From: Winogradskyella echinorum
GTDB taxonomy: Bacteria; Bacteroidota; Bacteroidia; Flavobacteriales; Flavobacteriaceae
DNA: 64,000 nt
NCBI RefSeq assembly: GCF_014297365.1
Contig: NZ_JACOQD010000006.1
Location: forward strand, 86,728-150,727
Reading direction: 5' to 3'
Positions 44,484 through 54,145 of the stretch are shown piece after piece (position 1 is the stretch's first letter; each line of letters opens with the position of its first letter). The notes under the pieces are model-generated. The model was not told where the DNA came from, made no database searches, and saw nothing but the letters and a program-made list of their open reading frames with translations. The position numbers were made by a program, and so were the translations under genes.

Positions 44484-46937
44484 ATGGGAAAATCAAATTT
44501 TATAAACCTTGACAGTTTGTCATTTCAGGATTTTGATGAGAATTCAGAATTAATTCCGTTAATGACTCCAGAAGATGAAGAGTTGATTAATAGTGAGTCT
44601 TTACCAGAATCTTTACCAATTTTACCTTTGCGTAATACGGTTTTGTTTCCTGGTGTTGTAATTCCGATTACTGCAGGTAGAGATGCATCAATTAAACTTA
44701 TAAATGATGCAAATAAGGGAGGTAAAGTAGTAGGTGTTGTATCTCAAAAAGACGAATCTGTAGAAAATCCAACAGCTAAGGATATCTATAAAACTGGTAC
44801 AGTTGCAAGAATTCTTAAGGTGCTAAAAATGCCAGATGGAAATACAACTGTGGTAATTCAGGGTAAAAAGCGTTTTCAAATCAATAAAGTGATTTCAGAA
44901 AAACCGTATTTAACGGCTACTATTTCTGATATACCTGAAGCTAAACCAGCTGCAGACAATGAGGAATTTAAAGCAATTATAGATTCTATAAAAGATTTGT
45001 CTCTAGACATTATAAAGGAGAGTCCTAATATTCCATCTGAAGCCTCTTTTGCGATTAAGAACATTGAAAGTAATTCGTTTTTAATCAATTTTGTGTCTTC
45101 AAACATGAACCTTAAGGTTGAAGAAAAACAAGAACTTTTAAAGATTAATGACTTAAAGGAACGTGCACTGCAAACCTTAAAGTATATGAATCTCGAATAT
45201 CAAAAACTAGAACTTAAAAATGATATTCAGAATAAGGTTCAAAGTGATATGAACCAACAGCAACGAGAGTATTTCTTGCATCAACAGATGAAAACTATTC
45301 AAGAAGAATTGGGTGGTGGAGTGTCTTCTGGTGAAGAGATTGAAGAGATGAAAGCTCGTGCTAAAGACAAAAAATGGGACGAAAAAGTAAAAGCTCATTT
45401 CGATAAAGAATTATCAAAAATGCAGCGCATGAATCCGCAGGTTGCAGAGTACTCTATTCAACGTAATTATCTAGACTTGTTTTTAGATTTACCTTGGAAT
45501 GAGTTTACTAAAGATAAATTCGATTTAAAACGCGCCATGAAAATCTTAGATCGCGACCATTTTGGTTTAGATGATGTTAAGAAACGAATCATAGAATATT
45601 TAGCGGTTTTAAAACTTCGAAATGATATGAAATCGCCAATATTATGTCTGTATGGACCTCCAGGTGTTGGTAAAACATCATTAGGAAAATCTATTGCAGA
45701 GGCTTTAGGCAGAGAATATGTAAGAATATCATTGGGTGGTTTACGAGACGAATCTGAAATTAGAGGACACAGAAAGACCTACATTGGTGCTATGCCAGGT
45801 AGAATTATTCAGAGTTTAAAAAAAGCGCAAACGTCTAATCCTGTTTTTGTTTTAGATGAAATTGATAAGCTTTCTACAGGAAATCAAGGTGACCCGTCTT
45901 CTGCCATGTTAGAAGTGTTAGATCCTGAGCAAAACTCAGAGTTTTATGATAACTTCTTAGAAATGGGGTATGATTTATCTAAGGTGATGTTTGTAGCTAC
46001 TGCAAATAGCTTAAATACTATACAGCCAGCATTAAGAGACCGTATGGAAATTATTAATGTTACTGGTTATACCATTGAAGAAAAAGTTGAAATAGCGAAA
46101 CGTCATTTATTACCAAAGCAGTTAAAAGAACATGGTTTAGATAATTCGCACTTAAAAATAGGGAAGGCGCAACTCGAAAAAATTGTTGAAGGTTATACAA
46201 GAGAATCTGGTGTTAGAGGTCTTGAAAAGCAAATAGCAAAAACTGTAAGATATGCAGCTAAGAATATTGCTATGGAAGAAGATTATAACATCAAAATTTC
46301 TAATGATGATATTATTGAAATCTTAGGTAGTCCTAGATTAGAGCGCGATAAGTACGAAAACAATAATGTTGCAGGAGTAGTAACTGGTTTAGCATGGACT
46401 AGAGTAGGAGGCGATATCCTGTTTATAGAATCCATTTTATCTAAAGGAAAAGGTACCTTAAGCATTACAGGTAACTTAGGTAAAGTAATGAAGGAGTCTG
46501 CAACTATTGCTATGGAGTATATTAAAGCAAATGCGGATGAATTTGGAATTAATCCAGAAGTGTTTGATAAGTACAATGTGCATATTCACGTACCAGAAGG
46601 AGCAACTCCAAAAGATGGACCAAGTGCAGGTGTAACCATGTTAACATCTTTAGTATCTTTGTTTACACAGCGTAAAGTTAAAAAAAGCATAGCAATGACA
46701 GGCGAGATAACTTTACGAGGTAAAGTGTTACCTGTTGGTGGTATTAAAGAAAAAATATTAGCTGCAAAGCGTGCAAGAATAAAAGAAATCTTATTGTGTG
46801 AAGATAATAAGAGAGATATTGAAGAAATAAAACCCGAATACTTAAAAGGACTTACTTTTCATTATGTTACGGATATGAGTGATGTATTAAAGCTCGCGTT
46901 AACAAATCAAAAAGTAAAAAATGCAAAAAAACTGTAA
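44484..46937 (+). CDS. lon: ATP-dependent protease Lon
   Basis: A cytosolic AAA+ serine protease of 817 residues that degrades misfolded and regulatory proteins. The N-terminal LON domain ([20 protein letters not shown]), the ATPase domain ([13 protein letters not shown]alker A) and the C-terminal protease domain with the Ser-Lys dyad in [11 protein letters not shown] (Ser714) and [11 protein letters not shown] are present. I start at the ATG at 44484, matching the [12 protein letters not shown] opening of flavobacterial homologues; an ATG at 44460 would add eight residues. The end overlaps the LysM gene by 17 bases. Confidence 0.94.
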   Translation: MGKSNFINLDSLSFQDFDENSELIPLMTPEDEELINSESLPESLPILPLRNTVLFPGVVIPITAGRDASIKLINDANKGGKVVGVVSQKDESVENPTAKDIYKTGTVARILKVLKMPDGNTTVVIQGKKRFQINKVISEKPYLTATISDIPEAKPAADNEEFKAIIDSIKDLSLDIIKESPNIPSEASFAIKNIESNSFLINFVSSNMNLKVEEKQELLKINDLKERALQTLKYMNLEYQKLELKNDIQNKVQSDMNQQQREYFLHQQMKTIQEELGGGVSSGEEIEEMKARAKDKKWDEKVKAHFDKELSKMQRMNPQVAEYSIQRNYLDLFLDLPWNEFTKDKFDLKRAMKILDRDHFGLDDVKKRIIEYLAVLKLRNDMKSPILCLYGPPGVGKTSLGKSIAEALGREYVRISLGGLRDESEIRGHRKTYIGAMPGRIIQSLKKAQTSNPVFVLDEIDKLSTGNQGDPSSAMLEVLDPEQNSEFYDNFLEMGYDLSKVMFVATANSLNTIQPALRDRMEIINVTGYTIEEKVEIAKRHLLPKQLKEHGLDNSHLKIGKAQLEKIVEGYTRESGVRGLEKQIAKTVRYAAKNIAMEEDYNIKISNDDIIEILGSPRLERDKYENNNVAGVVTGLAWTRVGGDILFIESILSKGKGTLSITGNLGKVMKESATIAMEYIKANADEFGINPEVFDKYNVHIHVPEGATPKDGPSAGVTMLTSLVSLFTQRKVKKSIAMTGEITLRGKVLPVGGIKEKILAAKRARIKEILLCEDNKRDIEEIKPEYLKGLTFHYVTDMSDVLKLALTNQKVKNAKKL

Positions 46938-47697
46938 GTTAATAGCATCTATTGTTGTAGTGTTGCTATCTGGTTTACTTACTTATGCTCAAGAAGTTGA
47001 ATATAAGGATGTAATTTTAGATGGTAAACCAGCCAAATTAAATGTGGCAACAGGTAAAATTACCCTTGTTTCTGAATTAGAAAATAAAGTCGTTAAGGCT
47101 AAAAAGGATTCTGTCAAAGTAAAAATACCAGTTATAGTAACCGATAAGAGTATTATTGGTGCTTCAAACGCTTCAGCAGATAAGCTTAATACTGAAACTT
47201 CAGGTTTTTATGTTGTAAAAGAAGGTGAAACTTTATTTGATATATCTAAGAAATATAATGTTTCATTAACAGAATTAAAACGTATTAACAATTTAGAAAC
47301 TACCTTAATCAATAAAGGTCAAAAGCTTCGTATTAGAGATTTTGATTCTGACGAAAGTTCTGTTGAAAATACTGTTTCTTATAATAATGCAAACTTTCAC
47401 ATTGTAGAAAAAGGAGAGACCTTGTATAGCTTAGCTAAACGCTATAGTCTTAGTGTCAATGAATTAAAAAGTAGAAATAGTTTAAATACTAACCTCATAA
47501 AAGTTGGGCAAAAGCTTCGTGTTAAAAAACTTATCACTAATGATGGTGATCCTCATAACTGGGTATGGATAGTTGAAAAAGGAGATACTTTATTTAGTAT
47601 TGCTAAAAAAAGTAGAGTATCTATAGCTACAATTAAACAACTAAATGGTTTAACTAGTAATAACATAATGATTGGTCAAATACTTCGGTTAAAATAG
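46921..47697 (+). CDS. Triple LysM-domain protein
   Basis: A 258-residue exported protein with signal peptide (about 1-24, ending LLTYAQ). It carries three LysM domains that bind peptidoglycan: [18 protein letters not shown] (about 98-142), [18 protein letters not shown] (158-202) and [18 protein letters not shown] (214-258). There is no enzymatic domain. It overlaps lon by 17 bases and precedes porQ by 73, so it could be cotranscribed with either. Likely a wall-anchored scaffold in the periplasm. Confidence 0.88.
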   Translation: MQKNCKLIASIVVVLLSGLLTYAQEVEYKDVILDGKPAKLNVATGKITLVSELENKVVKAKKDSVKVKIPVIVTDKSIIGASNASADKLNTETSGFYVVKEGETLFDISKKYNVSLTELKRINNLETTLINKGQKLRIRDFDSDESSVENTVSYNNANFHIVEKGETLYSLAKRYSLSVNELKSRNSLNTNLIKVGQKLRVKKLITNDGDPHNWVWIVEKGDTLFSIAKKSRVSIATIKQLNGLTSNNIMIGQILRLK

Positions 47698-47770
47698 AAA
47701 ACACTAACACTCAAAAAATAAAAAAATCATATCATCGTTTAAAGATAGATTTAGTTATTTTGCAAAATCT

Positions 47771-48802
47771 ATGATAAAGAGGATTTCCAGCTTACTTTTT
47801 TTAGTGTTGGCACTACCATTGTTTGCACAATTGGGTGGAGAATCTACTTATCAGTTTCTCAATTTAGTATCCTCACCAAGGCAAGCTGCCTTAGGTGGAA
47901 AAATTATCACCAATTTCGATCATGATGTTACTGAAGCTTTGTATAATCCAGCTTCAATTAATTATCAAATGAGTAATCAGTTGGCAGTTAATATTTCTAA
48001 CTATTTAGGTGGTATAACTTACGGTAGCGCAGCCTATGCTTATACTTGGGATAGACATGTACAAACGTTCCATTTTGGCGTCACTTATATTAATTACGGC
48101 TCTTTTGATGGGTATGATGTTAATGGAAATTCTACAGGCACGTTTAATGGTAATGAAGCTGCGATATCTGCTGGCTATAATTATAACATTCCGTTTACTG
48201 ATTTTTATATTGGAGCTAACGTAAAAATTATAACGTCTGCGCTAGAACAATATAACTCTATTGGTGGAGCATTAGATTTTGGTGCTATGTATATTAATGA
48301 AGATTTAGATTTTCATGCCGCACTAACGGTTAGAAATTTAGGGACACAGTTTACAACTTATGCTGGGCAAAATGAACCATTACCTTTTGAGGTTAATTTT
48401 GGTATGTCTCAAACACTTGAGAACGTTCCATTACGTTGGCATTTAACGCTAGAAAATCTACAAAAATGGCCAATTGGAGTGTCTAATCCTGCGAGAGCAA
48501 CCACAGATTTAGATGGAAATCAAACACAAGAGAAAGTTGGTTTTTTTAATAAAGGGTTGCGACATTTAATTTTAGGAGCAGAACTTTGGCCAGAAAGAGG
48601 ATTTAATTTAAGATTTGGTTATAACTTTAGACGAGCAGAAGAATTAAGAATTGTAGACCAAAGAAATTTTTCTGGACTATCATTCGGAATAGGAATTAAA
48701 TTAAATAAAATGCGCTTCAGTTATACGCATGCCAGATACACAAGTGCATCAAGCACTAGTTTTTTTGGTCTTCAAATAGATTTAGATGGGAGAAGAAGAT
48801 AA
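47771..48802 (+). CDS. porQ: Type IX secretion system protein PorQ
   Basis: A 343-residue outer-membrane barrel protein with signal peptide (ending LPLFAQ). The mature start LGGESTYQFLNLVSSPRQAALGG and NPASINYQMSNQLAV match PorQ of the type IX secretion system, which works with PorU, PorV and PorZ at the attachment complex that processes cargo. Terminal barrel strand FFGLQIDLDGRRR. In flavobacteria porQ is followed by cmk, as here; the two are separated by seven bases. Confidence 0.88.
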   Translation: MIKRISSLLFLVLALPLFAQLGGESTYQFLNLVSSPRQAALGGKIITNFDHDVTEALYNPASINYQMSNQLAVNISNYLGGITYGSAAYAYTWDRHVQTFHFGVTYINYGSFDGYDVNGNSTGTFNGNEAAISAGYNYNIPFTDFYIGANVKIITSALEQYNSIGGALDFGAMYINEDLDFHAALTVRNLGTQFTTYAGQNEPLPFEVNFGMSQTLENVPLRWHLTLENLQKWPIGVSNPARATTDLDGNQTQEKVGFFNKGLRHLILGAELWPERGFNLRFGYNFRRAEELRIVDQRNFSGLSFGIGIKLNKMRFSYTHARYTSASSTSFFGLQIDLDGRRR

Positions 48803-48809
48803 TATATAT

Positions 48810-49499
48810 ATGAATAAAATTGTCATTGCTATAGACGGATTTTCATCCACAGGAAAAAGTACAATTGCTAAAAAAATAGCAAAGCAACTCAACTATATTT
48901 ATGTAGATACTGGTGCTATGTACAGAGCAGTCACTTATTTCGCTTTAGAAAACAACTTTATTGGTGACGGTTTTTTTTATTCAGAAAAATTAATTGAACA
49001 ATTAGATAAAATTTCTATCAATTTTAAGTTTAATGATATTAAGGGCTTTGCAGAAGTTTATCTTAATGGTAAAAATATTGAGTCTGATATTAGAACGCTT
49101 AGAGTGTCTCAGTTTGTTAGTCCGGTTGCAACTTTATCTGAAGTTAGACGTAAGTTGGTAGAACAACAGCAACTTATGGGAAAAGATAAAGGGATGGTAA
49201 TGGATGGAAGAGATATAGGAACTGTTGTTTTTCCAGATGCAGAATTAAAAATATTTATGACAGCTTCAGCCGAAACTAGAGCTAAGCGTCGTTATAAAGA
49301 GTTGTTAGAACGAGGTCATAACTTAAGTTATGAAGATGTTTTAGAAAATGTAACAACTAGAGATCGTATAGATTCTACGCGAGAAGATTCTCCTTTAGTA
49401 AAAGCAGAAGATGCTATAGAAATAGATAATTCAGATTTAACTATAGAAGAACAACTCGATACGATTTTGGATCTAGCGAGTCATAGTATAGCTAAATAA
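48810..49499 (+). CDS. cmk: (d)CMP kinase
   Basis: A 229-residue nucleotide kinase that phosphorylates CMP and dCMP. IAIDGFSSTGKSTIAKK holds the P-loop, YVDTGAMYRAVTYFAL the substrate-binding segment, GKDKGMVMDGRDIGTVVFPDA the conserved DGRDIGT motif and SAETRAKRRYKEL the lid. I use the ATG at 48810, seven bases after porQ; an upstream in-frame ATG at 48786 would overlap porQ and add eight unrelated residues. Confidence 0.92.
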   Translation: MNKIVIAIDGFSSTGKSTIAKKIAKQLNYIYVDTGAMYRAVTYFALENNFIGDGFFYSEKLIEQLDKISINFKFNDIKGFAEVYLNGKNIESDIRTLRVSQFVSPVATLSEVRRKLVEQQQLMGKDKGMVMDGRDIGTVVFPDAELKIFMTASAETRAKRRYKELLERGHNLSYEDVLENVTTRDRIDSTREDSPLVKAEDAIEIDNSDLTIEEQLDTILDLASHSIAK

Positions 49500-49548
49500 A
49501 AAAGCGACTTATTCGGTTACTGAGCGTAGTCGAAGTAAAGTCGCCTTT
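49500..49548. terminator. Terminator-like stem with a REP-like element in its loop
   Basis: GCGACTT (49504-49510) pairs with AAGTCGC (49538-49544), flanked by A and T residues. The 27-base loop holds GGTTACTGAGCGTAGTCGAA, an imperfect palindrome close to the CTTCGACTACGCTCAG element that I recall as frequent in flavobacterial intergenic regions. An inner stem (TTCG 49512-49515 with CGAA 49531-49534, ACT with AGT) fits inside the outer one. It ends the porQ-cmk transcript and could also serve the convergent LysM gene. Confidence 0.65.
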
Positions 49549-49568
49549 TGTAAGTTTTTATCTTCCTA

Positions 49569-49946
49569 TTAAAGATTAGGAATAATTAATTCTTGATCTG
49601 GATGAATCATATCAGGATTCTTTAAGATATCAGAATTTGCAGCAAAAATTTCTTTGTATTTCATTGCATCTCCGTAATAGTGCTTAGCAATTTTACCTAA
49701 AGTTTCACCAGAAGCTACAGTGTGTCTTGCATATACAGATTCGTCTGCAACTTTAATGTCTGCCATAATATCAGTTGGGTTATCACCACCAGCTACTTTA
49801 ATAGCGTCCCATAATAAGTTCTTTTCATATTGTGTTGCAGCAGTACCTTTTACTTTAAGTACACCGTTTTCTTCACTAACATCTCCATTCTGAATGTTTA
49901 ATTTCTCTCCTAAGTCTAATACGCCTTGGTATTTAGCTCTAACCAT
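49569..49946 (-). CDS. BON/LysM-domain protein (KbpA/YgaU-like)
   Basis: A 125-residue protein without signal peptide. Its N-terminal part (VKGTAATQYEKNLLWDAI, about 30-65) is a BON-like domain and its C-terminal part (ARHTVASGETLGKIAKHYYGDAMKYKEIFAAN) one LysM domain. The architecture is that of E. coli KbpA (YgaU), a potassium-binding, stress-linked protein. It is leaderless, so it probably acts in the cytosol or is released. Divergent from rpsA. Confidence 0.87.
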   Translation of the reverse strand: MVRAKYQGVLDLGEKLNIQNGDVSEENGVLKVKGTAATQYEKNLLWDAIKVAGGDNPTDIMADIKVADESVYARHTVASGETLGKIAKHYYGDAMKYKEIFAANSDILKNPDMIHPDQELIIPNL

Positions 49947-50080
49947 AATTGTTTAAATTTTAAGTATTAATAAGTGTTGTAAATATACCAAATTATATGC
50001 CAAGTTTTAACATTTAAAACTTCATTTTGGTATTCAATATATAAGACACTAAACCTCAAGTAAAGTCACATAATTAAATG

Positions 50081-50112
50081 TTTGGTTATAAGTAAAATAT
50101 GTAGTATTTTTG
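50081..50112 (+). promoter_or_regulatory. rpsA promoter
   Basis: TTTG (50081-50084) and TATTTTTG (50105-50112) with a 20-base spacer fit the Bacteroidota -33/-7 consensus closely. Transcription from about 50119 gives a leader of roughly 110 bases to the ATG at 50231. Confidence 0.65.
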
Positions 50113-50171
50113 CACACCTTTTTGGCGAGGTTTAGAAAGTAGAAAAGGAAAAAACAAATTTAATTAATAAC

Positions 50172-50210
50172 TTCTGTAAGGTTTTCGCTAATCTTTCAAA
50201 ATTTACAGAA
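50172..50210 (+). promoter_or_regulatory. Hairpin in the rpsA leader
   Basis: TTCTGTAA (50172-50179) and TTACAGAA (50203-50210) form an 8-bp stem around a 23-base loop in the leader, 20 bases before the start codon. The position suggests control of translation initiation, possibly by S1 itself; this is inference. Confidence 0.4.
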
Positions 50211-50230
50211 TACAAATTTTAATCAGCACA

Positions 50231-52072
50231 ATGGCTGAAAAAAAAGCAACAAAAGCTGAGGTAGCAGTAGAAGCAACTGAAGCAGTAACAGTAGAAGCTC
50301 CTGTAGTCTCAGAAGCGCAAGCAAATCCAGAAAAATTCTTAAAAGAGTTCGATTGGCACAATTACGAAGAAGGAATTGAGCAAGTAGAGGACAAAAAATT
50401 AGAAGAATTTGAAAAATTAGTATCTGAAAATTTCGTTGACACTTTAGATGATGAGGTTGTAGAAGGTGTGGTGATTCACATTACAGATAGAGATGCTATT
50501 ATCGACATTAACGCAAAATCCGAAGGTGTAATTTCTCTAAATGAGTTCCGTTACAATCCAGATTTAAAAGTTGGTGACAAAGTTGAAGTATTAATTGATG
50601 TGCGTGAAGATGCAACTGGTCAATTAGTATTATCACACAGAAAAGCTAGAGTAATCAAAGCTTGGGATCGTGTAAATAACGCACATGATACTGGTGAAAT
50701 CGTTAATGGTTTTGTAAAGTGCAGAACTAAAGGTGGAATGATTGTAGATGTATTTGGTATAGAAGCTTTCTTACCAGGTTCTCAAATCGATGTGAAACCT
50801 ATTAGAGATTACGATCAGTACGTAAATAAAACTATGGAATTTAAAGTTGTGAAAATCAACCACGAATTTAAAAACATAGTAGTTTCTCATAAAGCGCTTA
50901 TTGAAGCTGATATTGAAGAACAAAAGAAAGAAATCATTGGTCAACTAGAAAAAGGACAAGTATTAGAAGGTATTGTAAAAAATATTACTTCTTATGGTGT
51001 GTTTATCGATTTAGGTGGTGTAGATGGTTTAGTACATATTACAGATTTATCATGGTCTCGTATCAACCATCCAAATGAGATTGTTGAGTTAGATCAAAAA
51101 TTAAATGTTGTAATCCTTGATTTTGATGAAAACAAATCAAGAATCCAATTAGGTCTTAAACAATTATCTAAGCATCCTTGGGAAGCTTTAGGTGAAGATG
51201 TAAAAGTTGGAGATAAAGTAAAAGGTAAAGTCGTTGTAATCGCAGATTACGGTGCATTTGTTGAAGTAGAAGAAGGTGTTGAAGGTTTAGTTCACGTAAG
51301 TGAAATGTCTTGGTCAACGCATTTACGTTCGGCTCAAGATTTCGTATCTGTAGGAGATGAAATCGATGCTGTTATCTTAACTTTAGATAGAGAAGATCGT
51401 AAAATGTCTCTTGGTATTAAGCAATTAACACCAGATCCATGGACAGATATTACATCTAAGTACCCAGTTGGTTCTAACCATACAGGTATTGTACGTAACT
51501 TTACAAACTTTGGTGTTTTTGTAGAATTAGAAGAAGGTATCGACGGATTAATTTATATCTCAGATTTATCTTGGACTAAGAAAATTAAGCACCCATCTGA
51601 GTTCTGTAACGTAGGAGATAACTTAGACGTTGTGGTATTAGAGTTAGATGTAGAAGGACGTAAATTATCTTTAGGTCATAAACAAACTACTGAAAACCCT
51701 TGGGATAAGTACGAAACTGAATTTGCTTTAGGTACAACGCATACTGCAGCAATTACAGAAATGGTAGATAAAGGAGCAACAATTGATTTTAACGAAGATA
51801 TCGTTGCCTTTGTACCAGCACGTCATTTAGAAAAAGAAGATGGTTCTAAACTTGGTAAAGGTGAAGAAGCAGAATTCAAAATCATTGAATTTAATAAAGA
51901 ATTCAAACGTGTTGTTGCATCTCATACAGCAGTATTTAGAGAAGAAGAAGCTAAAATCGTTAAGAAGGCTGTTAGAAAACAGGAAGCTCAAGCGGCAGAA
52001 GCTAAACCAACTCTTGGTGATGCAAATGATGCTTTACAAGCACTTAAAGATAAAATGGACGGGAAGAAATAA
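50231..52072 (+). CDS. rpsA: 30S ribosomal protein S1
   Basis: A 613-residue protein of consecutive S1 (OB-fold) RNA-binding domains that helps mRNA bind the 30S subunit. The N-terminal extension is Ala/Glu/Val-rich (about 1-75) and absent from E. coli S1. Repeats are visible as EGVVIHITDRDAIIDI, GFVKCRTKGGMIVDVFG, GIVKNITSYGVFIDLGGVDG, GKVVVIADYGAFVEVEEGVEG, GIVRNFTNFGVFVELEEGIDG and a degenerate last one (AITEMVDKGATIDF). The C-terminus is Lys/Ala-rich. Strong promoter and terminator indicate a single-gene unit. Confidence 0.94.
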   Translation: MAEKKATKAEVAVEATEAVTVEAPVVSEAQANPEKFLKEFDWHNYEEGIEQVEDKKLEEFEKLVSENFVDTLDDEVVEGVVIHITDRDAIIDINAKSEGVISLNEFRYNPDLKVGDKVEVLIDVREDATGQLVLSHRKARVIKAWDRVNNAHDTGEIVNGFVKCRTKGGMIVDVFGIEAFLPGSQIDVKPIRDYDQYVNKTMEFKVVKINHEFKNIVVSHKALIEADIEEQKKEIIGQLEKGQVLEGIVKNITSYGVFIDLGGVDGLVHITDLSWSRINHPNEIVELDQKLNVVILDFDENKSRIQLGLKQLSKHPWEALGEDVKVGDKVKGKVVVIADYGAFVEVEEGVEGLVHVSEMSWSTHLRSAQDFVSVGDEIDAVILTLDREDRKMSLGIKQLTPDPWTDITSKYPVGSNHTGIVRNFTNFGVFVELEEGIDGLIYISDLSWTKKIKHPSEFCNVGDNLDVVVLELDVEGRKLSLGHKQTTENPWDKYETEFALGTTHTAAITEMVDKGATIDFNEDIVAFVPARHLEKEDGSKLGKGEEAEFKIIEFNKEFKRVVASHTAVFREEEAKIVKKAVRKQEAQAAEAKPTLGDANDALQALKDKMDGKK

Positions 52073-52098
52073 TTTCCTTGAATTTTTGAAATAAAAAG

Positions 52099-52126
52099 AA
52101 GCCTTTCATTTAGAAAGGCTTTTTTT
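52099..52126 (+). terminator. rpsA terminator
   Basis: AAGCCTTTC (52099-52107) and GAAAGGCTT (52113-52121) with a five-base loop, then T residues. Confidence 0.9.
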
Positions 52127-52178
52127 ATGCCTTAAGATTTGTTGTCTTTGAGGCTCTATGCCTTTGCGATAAAAGTTA

Positions 52179-52208
52179 TTGCAAACCACAAATATTATCC
52201 TAACTTTG
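52179..52208 (+). promoter_or_regulatory. pyrR-pyrB promoter
   Basis: TTG (52179-52181) and TAACTTTG (52201-52208) with a 19-base spacer. Transcription near 52214 leaves about 20 bases before the pyrR start, too short for an attenuator. Confidence 0.55.
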
Positions 52209-52232
52209 TAAACCACAATGCTTATAAGCACT

Positions 52233-52772
52233 ATGAGTCAAAAAGTATTACTTAACTCTAAAGAAGTCAATATTATCCTTCATCGATTGGCTTGTCAACT
52301 CATTGAAAACCACGATGATTTTTCTGAAACTGTGTTAATAGGTCTTCAGCCAAGAGGTAAATTTTTAGCAGATCGTTTAGCTCAAATGTTAGCTACTGAC
52401 TACAAGATTAAAAATATCCAACTAGGGCATTTAGATATTACTTTTTTTAGAGATGATTTTAGACGAGGAGACAAACCCCTAGAGGCCAATACTACCAAGA
52501 TAGATTTTATAGTCGAAGATAAAAATGTGGTCTTTATTGACGATGTTTTATACACTGGTCGGAGTATAAGATCAGCGTTAACAGCCATCCAATCTTTTGG
52601 ACGACCAAAAAATGTTGAATTACTCACTTTAATCGATAGACGTTTTAGTCGTCATTTACCTATACAGCCAAATTATAAAGGAAGACAAGTAGATGCCATT
52701 GATAATCAAAAAGTAAGAGTGAATTGGGTTGAAAATGGAGGAGAAGATTCGGTGTATTTAATTGATAAGTGA
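52233..52772 (+). CDS. pyrR: PyrR bifunctional regulator/uracil phosphoribosyltransferase
   Basis: A 179-residue protein of the phosphoribosyltransferase fold. VVFIDDVLYTGRSIRSAL is the PRPP-binding motif, LIGLQPRGKFLADRLAQM the N-terminal loop and LLTLIDRRFSRHLPIQPNY the PyrR-type end, so it belongs to PyrR rather than upp. PyrR binds pyr mRNA in response to UMP and can also make UMP from uracil. I use the ATG at 52233; an upstream in-frame ATG at 52218 adds five residues. It precedes pyrB by 106 bases. Confidence 0.92.
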   Translation: MSQKVLLNSKEVNIILHRLACQLIENHDDFSETVLIGLQPRGKFLADRLAQMLATDYKIKNIQLGHLDITFFRDDFRRGDKPLEANTTKIDFIVEDKNVVFIDDVLYTGRSIRSALTAIQSFGRPKNVELLTLIDRRFSRHLPIQPNYKGRQVDAIDNQKVRVNWVENGGEDSVYLIDK

Positions 52773-52790
52773 TTAAGTTAGATTTGAAAC

Positions 52791-52804
52791 CGAAATTAAT
52801 TTCG
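52791..52804. repeat. Palindrome in the pyrR-pyrB gap
   Basis: CGAAATTAATTTCG is a perfect 14-bp palindrome. Further along the gap two direct AGCCAAAAGC copies lie near 52845-52870. Either could be part of a PyrR or regulator site; no clear attenuator is visible. Confidence 0.35.
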
Positions 52805-52878
52805 AAATCGAATTGAAAAAACAGATAAAAAAGTGAATTGCTAAAAGCCAAAAGCTAGTAGCCAAAAGCCTATAAAGA

Positions 52879-53808
52879 ATGAGCGAGTTAAGTGTAAATC
52901 ACTTATTAGGAATAAAGTATCTTACTAAACAAGATATAGATCTTATTTTTGAAACTGCCGATCAGTTTAAAGAAGTTATTAATAGACCAATTAAAAAAGT
53001 CCCTTCACTTAGAGATATTACTATTGCCAACTTATTTTTTGAAAATTCTACCAGAACTAAATTATCTTTTGAACTTGCTGAGAAAAGACTTTCTGCAGAT
53101 GTTATAAACTTTTCAGCTTCGCAATCGTCAGTAAAAAAAGGAGAAACGCTTATTGATACTGTAAATAATATCTTATCTATGAAAGTAGATATGGTAGTAA
53201 TGCGTCACCCAAACCCTGGAGCTGGTGTGTTTTTATCTAAACATGTTAATGCAAGTATTATTAATGCAGGAGATGGTGCCCATGAGCACCCAACACAAGC
53301 GCTGTTAGATTCCTATTCTATTAGAGAGAAACTTGGATCTGTAAAAGGAAAAAATGTAGTTATCGTTGGTGATATATTACATAGTAGAGTAGCATTGTCT
53401 AATATATATGCATTACAATTACAAGGTGCCAATGTAATGGTTTGCGGACCAAAAACGCTTTTACCTAAATATATAAAAGAACTTGGAGTAAAAGTTGAAA
53501 CCAATCTTAAAAAAGCATTAGAATGGTGCGATGTTGCTAATATGTTGCGCGTACAGAACGAGCGTATGGATATTAGTTATTTTCCATCAACAAGAGAATA
53601 TACACAACAATTTGGTGTTAATAAAGAATTGTTAGATAGCTTAAATAAAGACATCATAATTATGCATCCTGGTCCAATAAACCGTGGAGTAGAAATTACA
53701 AGTGATGTCGCTGATTCTAACCAAGCCATTATCTTAAATCAAGTAGAAAATGGTGTAGCAGTTAGGATGGCTGTTATATATTTATTGGCATCAAAAATAA
53801 AACAATAA
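52879..53808 (+). CDS. pyrB: Aspartate carbamoyltransferase catalytic subunit
   Basis: A 309-residue enzyme joining carbamoyl phosphate and aspartate, the first committed pyrimidine step. FFENSTRTKLSFELA is the carbamoyl-phosphate motif, GDGAHEHPTQALLD the second and MHPGPINRGVEI the aspartate-site motif. Carried with pyrR but no pyrI regulatory subunit gene is seen beside it. The following small unknown gene starts three bases later, so the operon continues. Confidence 0.94.
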   Translation: MSELSVNHLLGIKYLTKQDIDLIFETADQFKEVINRPIKKVPSLRDITIANLFFENSTRTKLSFELAEKRLSADVINFSASQSSVKKGETLIDTVNNILSMKVDMVVMRHPNPGAGVFLSKHVNASIINAGDGAHEHPTQALLDSYSIREKLGSVKGKNVVIVGDILHSRVALSNIYALQLQGANVMVCGPKTLLPKYIKELGVKVETNLKKALEWCDVANMLRVQNERMDISYFPSTREYTQQFGVNKELLDSLNKDIIIMHPGPINRGVEITSDVADSNQAIILNQVENGVAVRMAVIYLLASKIKQ

Positions 53809-53811
53809 GCC

Positions 53812-54144
53812 ATGATTATAGATAGAGATGGTAACATTACCATAATAGCCCAAGAAAAGGCATCAGTAAAGACTTTGGTTAATAATATTGAACAGGCTTA
53901 CGATAAGTACAAAAACTATCATCTTATTGTAAGATTATCTAGTTTAGATAAAGTAACATTAGAGGAAATTGTAGAATTTTTGCGATTAAGTAATAACCAT
54001 CGTTCAGAAAAAAAATCGTTTGTTGTCGTTTCAGAAAAAGCAAATTTAGATGAAATGCCCGACGAAATAGTAGTTGTACCTACCATACAAGAAGCATATG
54101 ATATTATAGAAATGGAAGATATTGAACGCGATTTAGGGTTTTAA
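53812..54144 (+). CDS. Small conserved protein, STAS-like
   Basis: A 110-residue protein with an alternating beta-alpha pattern (NITIIAQEKA; HLIVRLSSLDKVTLEEIVEFLRL; SFVVVSEKANL; EIVVVPTIQEAYDII) that resembles STAS or anti-anti-sigma folds. No serine phosphorylation motif is certain. It lies between pyrB and an unknown membrane gene, with rnz downstream. Homologues in flavobacteria sometimes carry a misleading 'ribonuclease Z' label, to my recollection, probably from this neighbourhood. Confidence 0.6.
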   Translation: MIIDRDGNITIIAQEKASVKTLVNNIEQAYDKYKNYHLIVRLSSLDKVTLEEIVEFLRLSNNHRSEKKSFVVVSEKANLDEMPDEIVVVPTIQEAYDIIEMEDIERDLGF

Positions 54145-54145
54145 T

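Noticed and set aside
52840..52870. Short direct repeats (AGCCAAAAGC) as a CRISPR-like array
   Set aside because: Only two short copies, without regular spacers or cas genes; ordinary intergenic repeat.
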